Shown: positions 54,201-62,727 of the stretch, piece by piece
Numbering within the stretch: position 1 is the stretch's first letter
Layout: each line of letters begins with the position of its first letter
NCBI RefSeq assembly: GCF_001713475.1
Contig: NZ_CP016499.1
Location: forward strand, 4,403,501 to 4,467,500
Direction of reading: 5' to 3'
Source of the DNA: Agrobacterium sp. RAC06
GTDB taxonomy: Bacteria; Pseudomonadota; Alphaproteobacteria; Rhizobiales; Rhizobiaceae
DNA: 64,000 nucleotides
Notes under the pieces: generated by a model
Database searches by the model: none
What the model saw: the letters and a program-made list of their open reading frames with translations, nothing else
Told to the model about the DNA's origin: nothing
Made by a program: the position numbers and the translations under genes

Positions 54201-54367
54201 GCGCTGTTGTCGGCACCCAGCCCTTCGGCGGCTCCGGCATGTCCGGCACCGGCTTCAAGGCGGGTGGACCGGCTTACTTGAGCCGCTTTGCGGTCGAGCA
54301 GGTTATCTCGGTGAATACGGCGGCTGCCGGCGGGAACGCGAGCCTGATCGCGATTGGCGAGGGGTGA
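51248..54367 (+). CDS. putA: Bifunctional proline dehydrogenase/L-glutamate gamma-semialdehyde dehydrogenase PutA
   Basis: A 1039-residue enzyme that oxidises proline to glutamate in two steps with substrate channelling. The FAD-dependent proline dehydrogenase barrel (about 90-450) includes VRLVKGAYWDTEVKRAQ. The aldehyde dehydrogenase domain (about 540-1000) has Glu796 in AETGG and catalytic Cys830 in AGQRCSALR. There is no N-terminal ribbon-helix-helix. GGAGGTGA directly precedes ATG 51248. Regulation is by the divergent putR. Confidence 0.96.
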   Translation: MIKPATTDFPRFEAPYAGDDDQLIRHFASRLSLSESQNGAIDRRATTYIDAIRNNSGSVGGVEDFLREYGLSTREGLALMVLAEALLRVPDALTQDRLIEDKLKEGGWSEHEAHGDSWFVSASAWALGLSARVIRPGETPEGVMRGLVKRLGLPTVRSATKQAMRFLGHHFVLGETIKDALSRAAKSEERGYRHSFDMLGEGARTAEDAKRYFQSYAMAIEAIGAHMAKHGKSQLLPNRMGISVKLSALHPRYLATHRDRVMRELVPDLLKLAQMAKAHQLNFTVDAEEADRLELSLDVVAAVFADPSLSGWDGFGLAIQAYQKRAPQVIDYIDGLCQQYGRRMMVRLVKGAYWDTEVKRAQERGLDDYPVWTRKQATDLSYLHCAAKLMEKRARIFPQFATHNALTVSTIIELAGADRSGFEFQRLHGMGEALYDTLLSGNDRIACRIYAPVGGYRDLLAYLVRRLLENGANSSFVAVAGDKNIPVSALLERPTEKLGLGNGQSARHSQIPMPLALYGERKNSAGFEFGHRDNLERLMARIGQPLSEIAARPLVPGANGATSDEVVLSPADRTHKVGTVRNATPADVDRAFAAGRQGFALWSRTPVEERAATLDKLADLLEADRDRLLALLALEAGKTLDDGVAEIREAVDFCRYYAAQARKQFGEAEVMPGPTGELNRLSWRGRGVFACISPWNFPLAIFLGQVSAALVAGNAVIAKPAPQTPLIAFEAVKLFHKAGVPEDVLMLLPGAGDVGAAIVAHPKLAGIAFTGSTGTAQAINRTLAAKDGPIVPLIAETGGLNAMIVDATALAEQVADDVVLSAFRSAGQRCSALRILYLQEDIADGMLEMIEGAARELNLGNPLEITTDIGPVIDEKQKAMLESHIAEMKRSQKVRYAGKVPATGNFFAPHIVELDRPEALTREIFGPVLHVVRWKAKALDQVIASIDATGYGLTLGVHSRIEATIRKVTEALDTGNIYVNRNMIGAVVGTQPFGGSGMSGTGFKAGGPAYLSRFAVEQVISVNTAAAGGNASLIAIGEG

Positions 54368-54403
54368 GGTTTGCGACGGCTGTCGCAATCGCTGCGGTCT
54401 GAG

Positions 54404-54576
54404 GGCACCCCCCGCTCTGTCACTGCGTGACATCTCCCACACACTGGGGGGAGAGTGGGTGCCCGCCGCCGGCTCGGTGTAACGTCACAGCTCGATTTCG
54501 GAAAGCTGCGAGGTCAGCCGCATTCCGAAATCGCCCCGTGTATGGGAGATGCCCGGCAGGGCAGAGGGGCCTTGCC
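54404..54576. repeat. MITE-like palindromic repeat element
   Basis: About 173 bases in the 340-base gap 54368-54707. The outer ends are inverted: GGCACCCCCCGCTCTG at one side against GGCAAGGCCCCTCTGCC read from the other, followed by CATCTCCCA-ACAC-GGGG in both. A perfect inner hairpin has arms CGATTTCGGAA (54493-54503) and TTCCGAAATCG (54523-54533). The CCCCTCTGCCCTGCCGGGCA/CATCTCCC wording is familiar from repeats between genes in rhizobial genomes. No coding gene is seen in the gap. Confidence 0.75.
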
Positions 54577-54707
54577 GCTAAGCGGGAGCGCGAGGTCTCA
54601 TGTCGCATTCAGCCCCATACTCTTCGCTGTGAAAAAAGTCCTCTGCCCTGCTTGCCAGCCGGGCTGCGCCGTCCGATCTTCTCGGCACACATAAGGGGCA
54701 GGGACAC

Positions 54708-56381
54708 ATGACCGTACCATCCGACATCGAGATTGCGCGCGCAGCCAAGAAAAAGCCGATCCAGGAGATTGGCTGCAAGCTAGGCATTCCCTCCGAAAAC
54801 CTGATCCCTTACGGCCACGACAAGGCAAAGATCTCCGCCAGCTTCATCAAGGGGCTTTCGGATCGGCCGGACGGCAAGCTGATCCTGGTGACGGCCATCA
54901 ACCCGACACCGGCAGGTGAGGGCAAGACAACCACGACCGTCGGCCTCGGTGATGGCCTCAACCGGATCGGCAAAAAGGCCGTGATCTGCATCCGCGAACC
55001 CTCGCTCGGTCCCTGTTTCGGGGTGAAGGGTGGGGCCGCCGGTGGCGGCTATGCGCAGGTCGTGCCGATGGAGGACATCAATCTCCATTTCACCGGCGAT
55101 TTCCACGCGATCACCTCGGCCCATAATCTGCTCTCGGCGCTGATCGACAATCACATCTACTGGGGCAACGAGCTCAACATCGACACGCGTCGCATCACCT
55201 GGCGCAGGGTCATGGATATGAACGACCGGGCGCTGCGCCAGATCGTGACGTCGCTTGGTGGCGCCTCGAACGGTTTTCCCCGCGAGGCTGGCTTCGACAT
55301 CACAGTTGCTTCGGAAGTCATGGCGATCCTCTGCCTTGCGACCGACCTCGAAGACCTGGAGCGGCGGCTCGGCGCGATCATCATCGGTTATCGGCGCGAC
55401 AAGAGCCCTGTCTTTGCCCGCGATCTGAAGGCCGACGGCGCCATGGCCGTGTTGCTCAAGGAGGCCCTGCAGCCGAACCTCGTGCAGACGCTCGAAAACA
55501 ATCCGGCGCTGGTGCATGGCGGCCCCTTCGCCAATATCGCCCATGGCTGCAATTCGGTGGTGGCGACGAAGACGGCGTTGAAGCTCGGCGACTATGTCGT
55601 GACGGAAGCGGGCTTCGGCGCCGATCTCGGCGCAGAGAAATTCTTCGACATCAAGTGCCGCAAGGCGGGGCTCACGCCCTCGGCCGTCGTCCTCGTCGCG
55701 ACCGTGCGGGCGCTCAAGATGAATGGCGGCGTGGCGAAGGAGGATCTTGGCCGCGAGGATGTCGCGGCTGTCGAACGGGGCGCCGTCAATCTCGCGCGCC
55801 ATCTGGACAACCTCGCCAAGTTCGGCGTGCCGGCGGTGGTGGCGATCAACCATTTCACCAGTGATACCGAAGCCGAGATTGCCGCGGTCAAGGCGGTCGC
55901 TGAAGGCCTCGGAGCAGAAGCCGTGCTCTGCCGGCACTGGGCTGACGGCTCGGCGGGGATCACCGAGCTTGCCGAAACGGTGGTCCGGATTGCCGAGACA
56001 CCGTCCGCCTTTCATCCGCTCTATCCCGATGCCATGCCACTCTTTTCCAAGATCGAGCGCATTGCGGCCGAGATCTACCGGGCCGGCGAAGTGACCGCCG
56101 ACAAGGCTGTGCGTGAGCAATTGGCCGATTGGGAGCGGCAGGGCTATGGCGAGCTGCCGGTCTGCATGGCGAAGACGCAGTATTCCTTCTCGACCGATCC
56201 GACGCTACGCGGCGCGCCGGAGGGGCATGAAGTGCATGTTCGCGAGGTGCGGCTCTCGGCCGGCGCCGGTTTCATCGTTGCGATCACAGGCGAGATCATG
56301 ACCATGCCAGGCCTGCCACGCGTTCCCTCATCGGAACGTATCCGGCTCAATGACGTCGGAGCGATCGAGGGCCTGTTCTAG
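54708..56381 (+). CDS. fhs: Formate-tetrahydrofolate ligase
   Basis: A 557-residue enzyme that makes 10-formyl-tetrahydrofolate from formate, tetrahydrofolate and ATP. The P-loop [51 protein letters not shown] and the C-terminal [12 protein letters not shown] blocks are near-invariant in the family, as is the length. GGGGCAGGGA precedes the ATG. Confidence 0.97.
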   Translation: MTVPSDIEIARAAKKKPIQEIGCKLGIPSENLIPYGHDKAKISASFIKGLSDRPDGKLILVTAINPTPAGEGKTTTTVGLGDGLNRIGKKAVICIREPSLGPCFGVKGGAAGGGYAQVVPMEDINLHFTGDFHAITSAHNLLSALIDNHIYWGNELNIDTRRITWRRVMDMNDRALRQIVTSLGGASNGFPREAGFDITVASEVMAILCLATDLEDLERRLGAIIIGYRRDKSPVFARDLKADGAMAVLLKEALQPNLVQTLENNPALVHGGPFANIAHGCNSVVATKTALKLGDYVVTEAGFGADLGAEKFFDIKCRKAGLTPSAVVLVATVRALKMNGGVAKEDLGREDVAAVERGAVNLARHLDNLAKFGVPAVVAINHFTSDTEAEIAAVKAVAEGLGAEAVLCRHWADGSAGITELAETVVRIAETPSAFHPLYPDAMPLFSKIERIAAEIYRAGEVTADKAVREQLADWERQGYGELPVCMAKTQYSFSTDPTLRGAPEGHEVHVREVRLSAGAGFIVAITGEIMTMPGLPRVPSSERIRLNDVGAIEGLF

Positions 56382-56452
56382 CCCGAATTTGCACCCGGAA
56401 TTTGTGATATTTTCGCCACGGTGACGGCGATCACAATTCATGATGAAAGTGA

Positions 56453-56491
56453 TCATGTTTTATATGTTGACTCAGAACATCATGTTTTATA
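56453..56491. repeat. Direct repeats and dyad in the haem-receptor promoter region
   Basis: TCATGTTTTATA occurs at 56453-56464 and again at 56480-56491, 27 bases apart; one more A upstream is also shared. Just before, CATGAT and ATCATG form an inverted repeat. They lie in the AT-rich 234-base region upstream of the TonB receptor and may be regulator sites (iron, haem or metal). No classic Irr or RirA box was recognised. Confidence 0.45.
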
Positions 56492-56615
56492 CGGCGTGAT
56501 TACGGCGGAATAAATCTCTCCGCCGCGTTTTTGACGCAATCACATCAGGCCGACCTGCTTCCGTCCCCCCGGGAAGCGGGACACCCTTTCTGCGGCCATT
56601 GAAAGGACGACACGC

Positions 56616-58853
56616 ATGCGCTCCCGGTCCCTCCGCCCCATCCTGCTGGCCTGCACGGCCCTCGCAGCCATCTCCTCGCTTGCCCCCGCAAAGGCCCAGA
56701 CCGCCGCAACGACGACGACTGCCAATGGCGAGACGCAGCTGCAGACGATCGTGGTGAAGGGGAAGCGGGTGCCGGTGGGGTCGGTTGCGGATACGCCGCT
56801 GGCGACGGAGACGACGGCGGAGGAGATTGAGGCCAAGCAGATCACGAGCATCGAAGATCTCGGTCGCGTGGCAGAGCCGGGTGTCAACTTTAACCGCTCC
56901 AGCGGAGCCGTGAACATCAGAGGTCTCGAGGGCGCGCGCGTGCTCACGACCTTAGATGGCATTCCTGTACCGTACATCTTCGACGCGACGCGTGCCGCAA
57001 GCGGGGGCGTTGACGCGTTCAACTTCGCGGCACTTTCGGCAGTTGATGTCATGCGTGGAGCCGACTCGAGCCGAGCCGGATCGGGTGCGTTGGGGGGCGT
57101 TCTAGCCCTCCGGACGCTTACGCCTGATGACCTTATCTCAGATGATAAGGATTGGGGCGGGGTTGCCAAAACGACCTATGACAGTTCCGACAACAGCTGG
57201 GAGGGATCCGCCGCCGTCGCGAAGCGAGTGGAGAATACCTCGGTTATGTTCCAGGGATCTTACAAAAAAGGTCATGAGCGCAAAAGCAATGGTACCGTTG
57301 ATACCTTCGGCACCACGCGGACCAAGGCTGATCCTTCCGAGTACGACCAGCACAATCTCCTGTTCCGTCTGGAACAGCAGCTGGAGGGTGGGCATACACT
57401 TGGTCTAACGGCGGAGCGTTTCCGCAAGGATCGTGTAACTGATTCCAGAAGCCTACAGAACACCACCACCTTCCGGCCTGGAAACTATACTGGCAAAAAA
57501 GACACCGATCGCGATCGCGTCTCGTTGGACTACCAGTATGAAGCCCAGTCACAGGACGCCATAGTTTCCAATGCATGGGCATCCTTGTACTGGATGGATC
57601 AGCGGACCATGGACGGCTATGATGCCATCCGGCAGACCACTCCGATCGGCGCGATTGGGCGCGAAAACGATAACAACGAGCGGACGATCGGGTTTATTGG
57701 GGCCGCGCAATCCGAGCTTACGACTGGTCAGCTGAACCATACCTTCAATTATGGTCTGGACATTGCCTTCGGTGTTTCGGATCAATATTCAAGCGGTTAC
57801 GATAACTGCACAACGCCTAGAACCGGAACGTGCCTAAACTTGCACACCAACCAGGCCGATACGCCGAAAGTCAACAGCAGCAAGGTTGGACTGTATTTTG
57901 ATGACGAGATCGAGGTCGGTTCGTCGGGTGTGACCGTAACTCCAGGCTTGCGTTTTGATTGGGTGAAGCATTCTCCGGAAATGACACCCGAGTATGACCG
58001 CAACTATCTCAATCCGGCACTGCCGAACGGCTTCGAGGATGCGGGATTGTCACCGAAGTTGCGTCTGGCATATGACCTGCAGCCTGACGTGACGTTTTAC
58101 GGTCAGTGGGCGATGGCGTTTCGTGCGCCTACGGCCAGCGAACTCTACAGCGCGTTTGGCGGATCCGGCACTTATCTGCGCGTTGGCAATGCCGATCTCC
58201 AATCCGAAACGAGCAATGGCTTCGAGTTCGGGGTCGATCTCGGTGACGAAGAGATGGGCGCACGTGCCTCAGTGTTCTACAATCGATACAAGAATTTCAT
58301 TGACGTCACCTCGATCACTGCTGCCGAGGCCGCCGCACTTGGTTTCACCGGTACTTACCCTCAAGGCAGGACCCGCTATTCCAATATCTCCGATGTTGAG
58401 ATGTTCGGCGTAGATCTTTCAGCTCATAAAGTGTTCGACAACGGTTTCCGCGTTTCGGGCGGCCTTGCCTATGTGAAGGGCAATGATCTTGATCGTGGCA
58501 CCTTTATCCGTTCGGTTGCGCCGCTTAAAGTCGTGGCCAGCATTGGCTACGACACTGAATTCTGGGGAGTTGGTGCCGATTTCGTCGCGGCGCAAAAATC
58601 GAGAGCCGACGACGGTAAGGGCACGGCTGGCACTTCCTATTTTAGGACTGCAGGCTACGGTGTCGTTGACCTCAATGCATGGTGGGAGCCGGAACAGCTG
58701 AATGGCATGCGGATCACCGCCGGGGTTTATAACGTCTTTGACAAGACCTACTTCGATTACGCATCGGTCCGTACAAATTCATCGACGCAGGCGCGGGACT
58801 TCTACTCTGAACCCGGCCGTACCTTCAAAATTTCGCTCACCCAGAAGTTCTGA
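56616..58853 (+). CDS. TonB-dependent haem/haemoglobin-type outer-membrane receptor
   Basis: A 745-residue beta-barrel receptor. The signal peptide ends near AKAQ (residue 28). A TonB-box-like LQTIVVKGKR is at about 42-51, followed by the plug domain with VNIRGLEGARVLTTLDGIPV and a barrel ending in the Phe of LTQKF. FRAPTASELY and a NADLQSE segment match the FRAP/NPNL region of haem receptors, though no His is seen between them. The first 80 codons are strikingly GC-rich compared with the rest. Confidence 0.88.
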   Translation: MRSRSLRPILLACTALAAISSLAPAKAQTAATTTTANGETQLQTIVVKGKRVPVGSVADTPLATETTAEEIEAKQITSIEDLGRVAEPGVNFNRSSGAVNIRGLEGARVLTTLDGIPVPYIFDATRAASGGVDAFNFAALSAVDVMRGADSSRAGSGALGGVLALRTLTPDDLISDDKDWGGVAKTTYDSSDNSWEGSAAVAKRVENTSVMFQGSYKKGHERKSNGTVDTFGTTRTKADPSEYDQHNLLFRLEQQLEGGHTLGLTAERFRKDRVTDSRSLQNTTTFRPGNYTGKKDTDRDRVSLDYQYEAQSQDAIVSNAWASLYWMDQRTMDGYDAIRQTTPIGAIGRENDNNERTIGFIGAAQSELTTGQLNHTFNYGLDIAFGVSDQYSSGYDNCTTPRTGTCLNLHTNQADTPKVNSSKVGLYFDDEIEVGSSGVTVTPGLRFDWVKHSPEMTPEYDRNYLNPALPNGFEDAGLSPKLRLAYDLQPDVTFYGQWAMAFRAPTASELYSAFGGSGTYLRVGNADLQSETSNGFEFGVDLGDEEMGARASVFYNRYKNFIDVTSITAAEAAALGFTGTYPQGRTRYSNISDVEMFGVDLSAHKVFDNGFRVSGGLAYVKGNDLDRGTFIRSVAPLKVVASIGYDTEFWGVGADFVAAQKSRADDGKGTAGTSYFRTAGYGVVDLNAWWEPEQLNGMRITAGVYNVFDKTYFDYASVRTNSSTQARDFYSEPGRTFKISLTQKF

Positions 58854-58872
58854 GCTGAGCTAAATCCACAAC

Positions 58873-58901
58873 AAAGGCGGCGCAGCGATGCGCCGCCTTT
58901 T
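58873..58901 (+). terminator. Rho-independent terminator after the haem receptor
   Basis: Perfect 12-base stem AAAGGCGGCGCA/TGCGCCGCCTTT (58873-58884 and 58889-58900) with a GCGA loop, 20 bases after the stop. It probably also ends the convergent extensin-like gene, whose stop is at 58910. Confidence 0.9.
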
Positions 58902-58909
58902 GCCTTGCG

Positions 58910-59815
58910 TCACCGGCAGTAGCGGTAGCCGCTCTTCCGCTTGATGACATCCAGATGCATGTGATCCTGATGTGTCGCGTCGCTGCCGGGGGAAAGCACC
59001 GTGGTGAAATAGAGGCAGGCGATGGCATTGAAGGCGCGCTGGAAGGCGGCTTCGGCCGTACCGTTATCTTGGCTTGCAATCATCACCGCCATGTCGTCGT
59101 TGCCGAAACGCAAGCCGGCAATGTCGATCGCATTACCATAGGCGTGCTCCGACACCTTGCCGGTCTCTACGCTGTTTCGGTTGCGGCAGACATAACCCGA
59201 GGCGTGGCGGATGGCGGCAAGCTTCGGCTTGTCGGGGAAGGCGGCTTCTGCTGCCGGCTTCAGCATGTCGCGTGTCATGCGCGCCAGTTGCAATGCCGTC
59301 TCGCAGCGAAGCGTCGCCTCCGGCTCCAAGGCGACGTCCGGGAGGAGCCTTGTCAGCGTGATCGGGGCCGCGATGCCGCAGCCATCGGCGTCATCGATGG
59401 CTTTGTCCGTCTCGAAGCGCGCACCGAGCGCCTTGAGATCCGCGAGGCATGCGGCAAGAGCCTTTGGGTCCTCGACCGGCGGGGGCGGATCAAGGGGAGC
59501 GGCTTTCTGCTCATCCCCATCAGGCTTGGTCTCTTCACTCGCCTTGTCCTTTGCTGCCTCCGTTTCCGCAGGCCTTGACGGCTCTGTGCCTTCCTCTGCA
59601 TCGGCCGCCGTCTCGGGCTTGCTCTGCGGTGTGGGAGCCTCGAGGGGAGCGGATGCTTGGGCGCCGTCGTTCGCTCTCGCCTCTGCGTCCGGTGCCGGCG
59701 TTGCCACCTGTGGTCTCATTTGCGGCAGGGGGCCGCGCGAGGGAAGGGTAAGGCCGGTCACGATCGACCAGGCCAGCAGGAGACCGACCAGTGCCGGCGT
59801 TCTCGTCTTCTTCAT
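58910..59815 (-). CDS. Extensin-like C-terminal domain protein
   Basis: A 301-residue exported protein. An N-terminal hydrophobic signal/anchor (residues 6-24) precedes a long Pro/Ala/Glu-rich linker (about 30-115). The extensin-like domain has a Cys-rich start, SEHAYGNAIDIAG and HQDHMHLD. The His/Asp pattern is reminiscent of LAS-type (M15) peptidases, so a cell-wall role is likely. Four or more Cys could form disulfides. It is divergent from the trp leader. Confidence 0.85.
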   Translation of the reverse strand: MKKTRTPALVGLLLAWSIVTGLTLPSRGPLPQMRPQVATPAPDAEARANDGAQASAPLEAPTPQSKPETAADAEEGTEPSRPAETEAAKDKASEETKPDGDEQKAAPLDPPPPVEDPKALAACLADLKALGARFETDKAIDDADGCGIAAPITLTRLLPDVALEPEATLRCETALQLARMTRDMLKPAAEAAFPDKPKLAAIRHASGYVCRNRNSVETGKVSEHAYGNAIDIAGLRFGNDDMAVMIASQDNGTAEAAFQRAFNAIACLYFTTVLSPGSDATHQDHMHLDVIKRKSGYRYCR

Positions 59816-59932
59816 CTCGTCTCCCTGTTCCCCAGTCCCGGGGTCAAAAGGCGCGAGCCGTCAAAAAGTTCATCAACAGAGCCCAGCAAAACGCCCTTGC
59901 TAAGGCAGCGGCTCCACGGTATTCGTTGGCCC

Positions 59933-59977
59933 ATGAAGATCGTATCGAAGACCTTTGCTTGGTGGTGGGCACGCTAA
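59933..59977 (+). CDS. trpL: trp operon leader peptide TrpL
   Basis: A 14-residue reading frame, [14 protein letters not shown], with three consecutive Trp codons. It lies 124 bases ahead of trpE(G), with a terminator between. It is the regulatory peptide of transcription attenuation: stalling at the Trp codons under tryptophan shortage prevents terminator formation. In Sinorhizobium the equivalent leader RNA and peptide (rnTrpL, peTrpL; also 14 residues ending WWWAR) have additional trans-acting roles. Too short for ordinary gene calling. Confidence 0.9.
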   Translation: MKIVSKTFAWWWAR

Positions 59978-60016
59978 CGCGGCCTTGACCAGTCATGTCT
60001 TCAGACGATTGACCCC

Positions 60017-60051
60017 AAAGCCGCCCGGAAACTTTCCTGAGGCGGCTTTTT
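60017..60051 (+). terminator. trp attenuator
   Basis: Stem AAAGCCGCC/GGCGGCTTT (60017-60025 and 60041-60049) with a 15-base loop, running into TTTTT. It sits 40 bases after the trpL stop and 50 before trpE(G), exactly where the attenuation terminator belongs. Confidence 0.9.
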
Positions 60052-60101
60052 CGTGTTCAAGGCCTCAGGAGACGGGCCTCGAAGAGTGGAGAAGGACGGA
60101 T

Positions 60102-62291
60102 ATGTCGACGATTTTGCAGGAAGACGGCTCGGAAGCCTATCAGACGCGCGGCGGCGTGACCGTCACGCGCAGGCGCCGGCCGACGCCCTATGGCGATGCC
60201 ATCTCCACCTATGTCGACAAGCTCGACGAGCGGCGCGGCGCTGTCTTCTCGTCCAACTACGAATATCCGGGTCGTTATACGCGCTGGGATACGGCCATCG
60301 TCGATCCGCCGCTCGGCATTTCCTCCTTCGGCCGCAAGGTGTGGATCGAGGCCTACAACGGTCGCGGCGAAGCGTTGCTGTCGATGATCGCCGACGCTCT
60401 GGCCTCCGTTGACGATCTGGCGCTGGGTGCCCGCACCGCGACCCGCCTTGATCTCGACGTCAAGCTGCCGTCACGCGTCTTCACCGAGGAAGAGCGCTCG
60501 AAGATGCCGACGGTCTTCACGGTTCTGCGCGCCATCACGGCGCTGTTTTATTCGGAAGAAGACGCGGCCATCGGCCTGTTCGGCGCCTTCGGCTATGATC
60601 TCGCCTTCCAGTTCGACGCCATCGACCTGAAACTCACCCGTCCCGATGACCAGCGCGACATGGTGCTCTTCCTGCCGGACGAGATCCTCGTCGTCGACCA
60701 TTATTCCGCCAAGGCCTGGATCGACCGCTACGACTTCACCAAGGGTGACGTCACCACCACAGGCCAGTCGGAGGATATCGCGCCGGAGCCCTTTGTGCAC
60801 ACCGACACGATCCCGCCGCGCGGCGATCATCGTCCCGGCGAATATGCCGAGCTGGTTACCAAGGCCAAGGAAAGCTTCCGTAAGGGCGACCTGTTCGAGG
60901 TCGTGCCGGGTCAGAAGTTCATGGAACGCTGCGATTCAAAGCCGTCGCAGATCTCCAAGCGGCTGAAGGAAATCAATCCCTCGCCCTATTCCTTCTTCAT
61001 CAATCTCGGCCATCAGGAATATCTCGTCGGCGCATCGCCGGAGATGTTCGTGCGTGTCAATGGTCGGCGCATCGAAACCTGCCCGATCTCGGGCACGATC
61101 AAGCGCGGCGCGGACCCGATCGAGGATTCCGCCCAGATCCTGAAGCTGCTCAACTCCAAGAAGGACGAGAGCGAGCTCACCATGTGCTCGGACGTCGACC
61201 GCAACGACAAGTCCCGCGTCTGCGAGCCGGGCTCGGTCAAGGTCATCGGTCGCCGCCAGATCGAGATGTATTCGCGCCTCATCCACACAGTAGACCACAT
61301 CGAGGGTCGCCTTCGCGACGGCATGGACGCCTTTGACGGCTTCCTGTCGCATGCCTGGGCTGTCACCGTGACCGGTGCACCGAAACTGTGGGCCATGCGT
61401 TTCATCGAAAAGCACGAGAAGAGCCCGCGCGCCTGGTATGGTGGTGCGATCGGTATGGTCGGCTTCAATGGCGATATGAACACGGGGCTTACGCTGCGCA
61501 CCGTGCGCATCAAGGACGGCATTGCTGAAGTGCGTGCCGGTGCGACGCTGTTGAACGACAGCGACCCGCAGGAAGAAGAAGCCGAAACCGAACTGAAGGC
61601 CTCCGCCATGATTGCAGCGATCCGTGACGCCAAGAGCGGCAATGATGCCTCCTCCAAGCGTGGCGTGGCGCGGGTGGGCGAGGGCGTCAACATCCTGCTC
61701 GTCGACCATGAGGATTCGTTCGTCCATACGCTGGCCAACTACTTCCGCCAGACGGGTGCCACCGTGAACACCGTGCGCACGCCGGTGCCGGAGGAGATCT
61801 TCGACAGCCTGAAGCCCGATCTCGTTGTGCTGTCGCCCGGTCCCGGCTCGCCTGCCGATTTCGATTGCAAGGCGACAATCAAGAAGGCGCGCGCTCGGCA
61901 ATTACCGATCTTCGGCGTCTGCCTCGGTCTGCAGGCGCTGGCGGAAGCCTATGGTGGCGAACTCCGCCAGCTCGCGGTTCCCATGCATGGCAAGCCGTCG
62001 CGCATCCGCGTGCTCGAACCCGGCCTCGTCTTCTCAGGCCTGGGCAAGGAAGTGACCGTCGGTCGCTACCACTCGATCTTCGCCGATCCGGCAACGCTGC
62101 CGCGCGATTTCATGATCACGGCAGAAAGCGAAGACGGCACGATCATGGGTATAGAGCACACCAAGGAACCGGTCGCCGCCGTCCAGTTCCACCCGGAATC
62201 GATCATGACGCTCGGCGGCGATGCCGGCATGCGAATGATCGAGAATGTGGTGGCGCATCTGGCGAAACGGGCGAAGGTGCAAGCGGCTTGA
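60102..62291 (+). CDS. trpE(G): Fused anthranilate synthase TrpE(G)
   Basis: A 729-residue fusion of the chorismate-using component (about 1-520) and the glutamine amidotransferase (about 530-729). It makes anthranilate from chorismate and glutamine. TrpE-type blocks include [34 protein letters not shown] and GAVTGAPK-like TGAPKLWAM. The glutaminase nucleophile is Cys607 in GVCLGLQ, with His697 and Glu699 in HPES. The length equals that of rhizobial TrpE(G). ATG 60102 follows AAGGACGG; the upstream frame is open by chance. Controlled by the trpL attenuator. Confidence 0.97.
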   Translation: MSTILQEDGSEAYQTRGGVTVTRRRRPTPYGDAISTYVDKLDERRGAVFSSNYEYPGRYTRWDTAIVDPPLGISSFGRKVWIEAYNGRGEALLSMIADALASVDDLALGARTATRLDLDVKLPSRVFTEEERSKMPTVFTVLRAITALFYSEEDAAIGLFGAFGYDLAFQFDAIDLKLTRPDDQRDMVLFLPDEILVVDHYSAKAWIDRYDFTKGDVTTTGQSEDIAPEPFVHTDTIPPRGDHRPGEYAELVTKAKESFRKGDLFEVVPGQKFMERCDSKPSQISKRLKEINPSPYSFFINLGHQEYLVGASPEMFVRVNGRRIETCPISGTIKRGADPIEDSAQILKLLNSKKDESELTMCSDVDRNDKSRVCEPGSVKVIGRRQIEMYSRLIHTVDHIEGRLRDGMDAFDGFLSHAWAVTVTGAPKLWAMRFIEKHEKSPRAWYGGAIGMVGFNGDMNTGLTLRTVRIKDGIAEVRAGATLLNDSDPQEEEAETELKASAMIAAIRDAKSGNDASSKRGVARVGEGVNILLVDHEDSFVHTLANYFRQTGATVNTVRTPVPEEIFDSLKPDLVVLSPGPGSPADFDCKATIKKARARQLPIFGVCLGLQALAEAYGGELRQLAVPMHGKPSRIRVLEPGLVFSGLGKEVTVGRYHSIFADPATLPRDFMITAESEDGTIMGIEHTKEPVAAVQFHPESIMTLGGDAGMRMIENVVAHLAKRAKVQAA

Positions 62292-62300
62292 GGGAATAAG

Positions 62301-62320
62301 CGGGGCGCTTCGGCGCCCCG
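62301..62320 (+). terminator. Terminator hairpin after trpE(G)
   Basis: Eight-base stem CGGGGCGC/GCGCCCCG closed by a TTCG tetraloop, starting 9 bases after the stop. It is followed by only a weak T-rich AATTGTTT. A second hairpin (CTAACGGC 62360-62367, GCCGTTAG 62383-62390) follows downstream. Confidence 0.7.
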
Positions 62321-62398
62321 AATTGTTTCGGCGATAGACGCAGATCCGTGTCCGGGGGGCTAACGGCTCTTCCGACGGAGCTGCCGTTAGGTTGCTGT

Positions 62399-62427
62399 TT
62401 GACAGCATGTACACTCCGTAACACTAT
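62399..62427 (+). promoter_or_regulatory. Candidate promoter of the ParDE-like pair
   Basis: TTGACA at 62399-62404 and CACTAT at 62422-62427 are separated by 17 bases, a good -35 and a moderate -10. They lie 35 bases ahead of the antitoxin start. Confidence 0.4.
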
Positions 62428-62461
62428 TCCTTGAAGCCAAGCCGCAAGGAGCAGTGATCTG

Positions 62462-62722
62462 ATGACCAAGGTCGTTTTGACCACTGAAATCGACGCCGGT
62501 CTCAATCAGGCGCTTCAAGAGATCGCGCGTTTCGACAAACGCTCGGCTTCCGACCTAGCAGATCAGGCTATCCGAAATCTTGTGGAGGAGCGCGTCGCGA
62601 CGCGTGAACTGGTACGTCATGGACTTCGTCTCGTTGACGCAGGTGACGTCAAGGCCGTGGACAGTGCAGAGGTGCACCGCTGGCTGATGTCTGACGAGGA
62701 CGATTTTCCGGCGGCGCGCTGA
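62462..62722 (+). CDS. Ribbon-helix-helix antitoxin
   Basis: An 86-residue protein whose start, TKVVLTTEIDAGLNQALQEIARFDKRSASDLADQAI, reads as a ribbon-helix-helix DNA-binding domain. An acidic C-terminal tail (SDEDDF) typical of ParD-like antitoxins follows. AGGAG lies about ten bases before the ATG. It pairs with the ParE-like gene that begins five bases after its stop. Confidence 0.75.
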   Translation: MTKVVLTTEIDAGLNQALQEIARFDKRSASDLADQAIRNLVEERVATRELVRHGLRLVDAGDVKAVDSAEVHRWLMSDEDDFPAAR

Positions 62723-62727
62723 AGTCC

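Noticed and set aside
54780..56120. 446-codon open frame antisense to fhs
   Set aside because: Antisense of a near-invariant housekeeping gene; composition is shadow-like.
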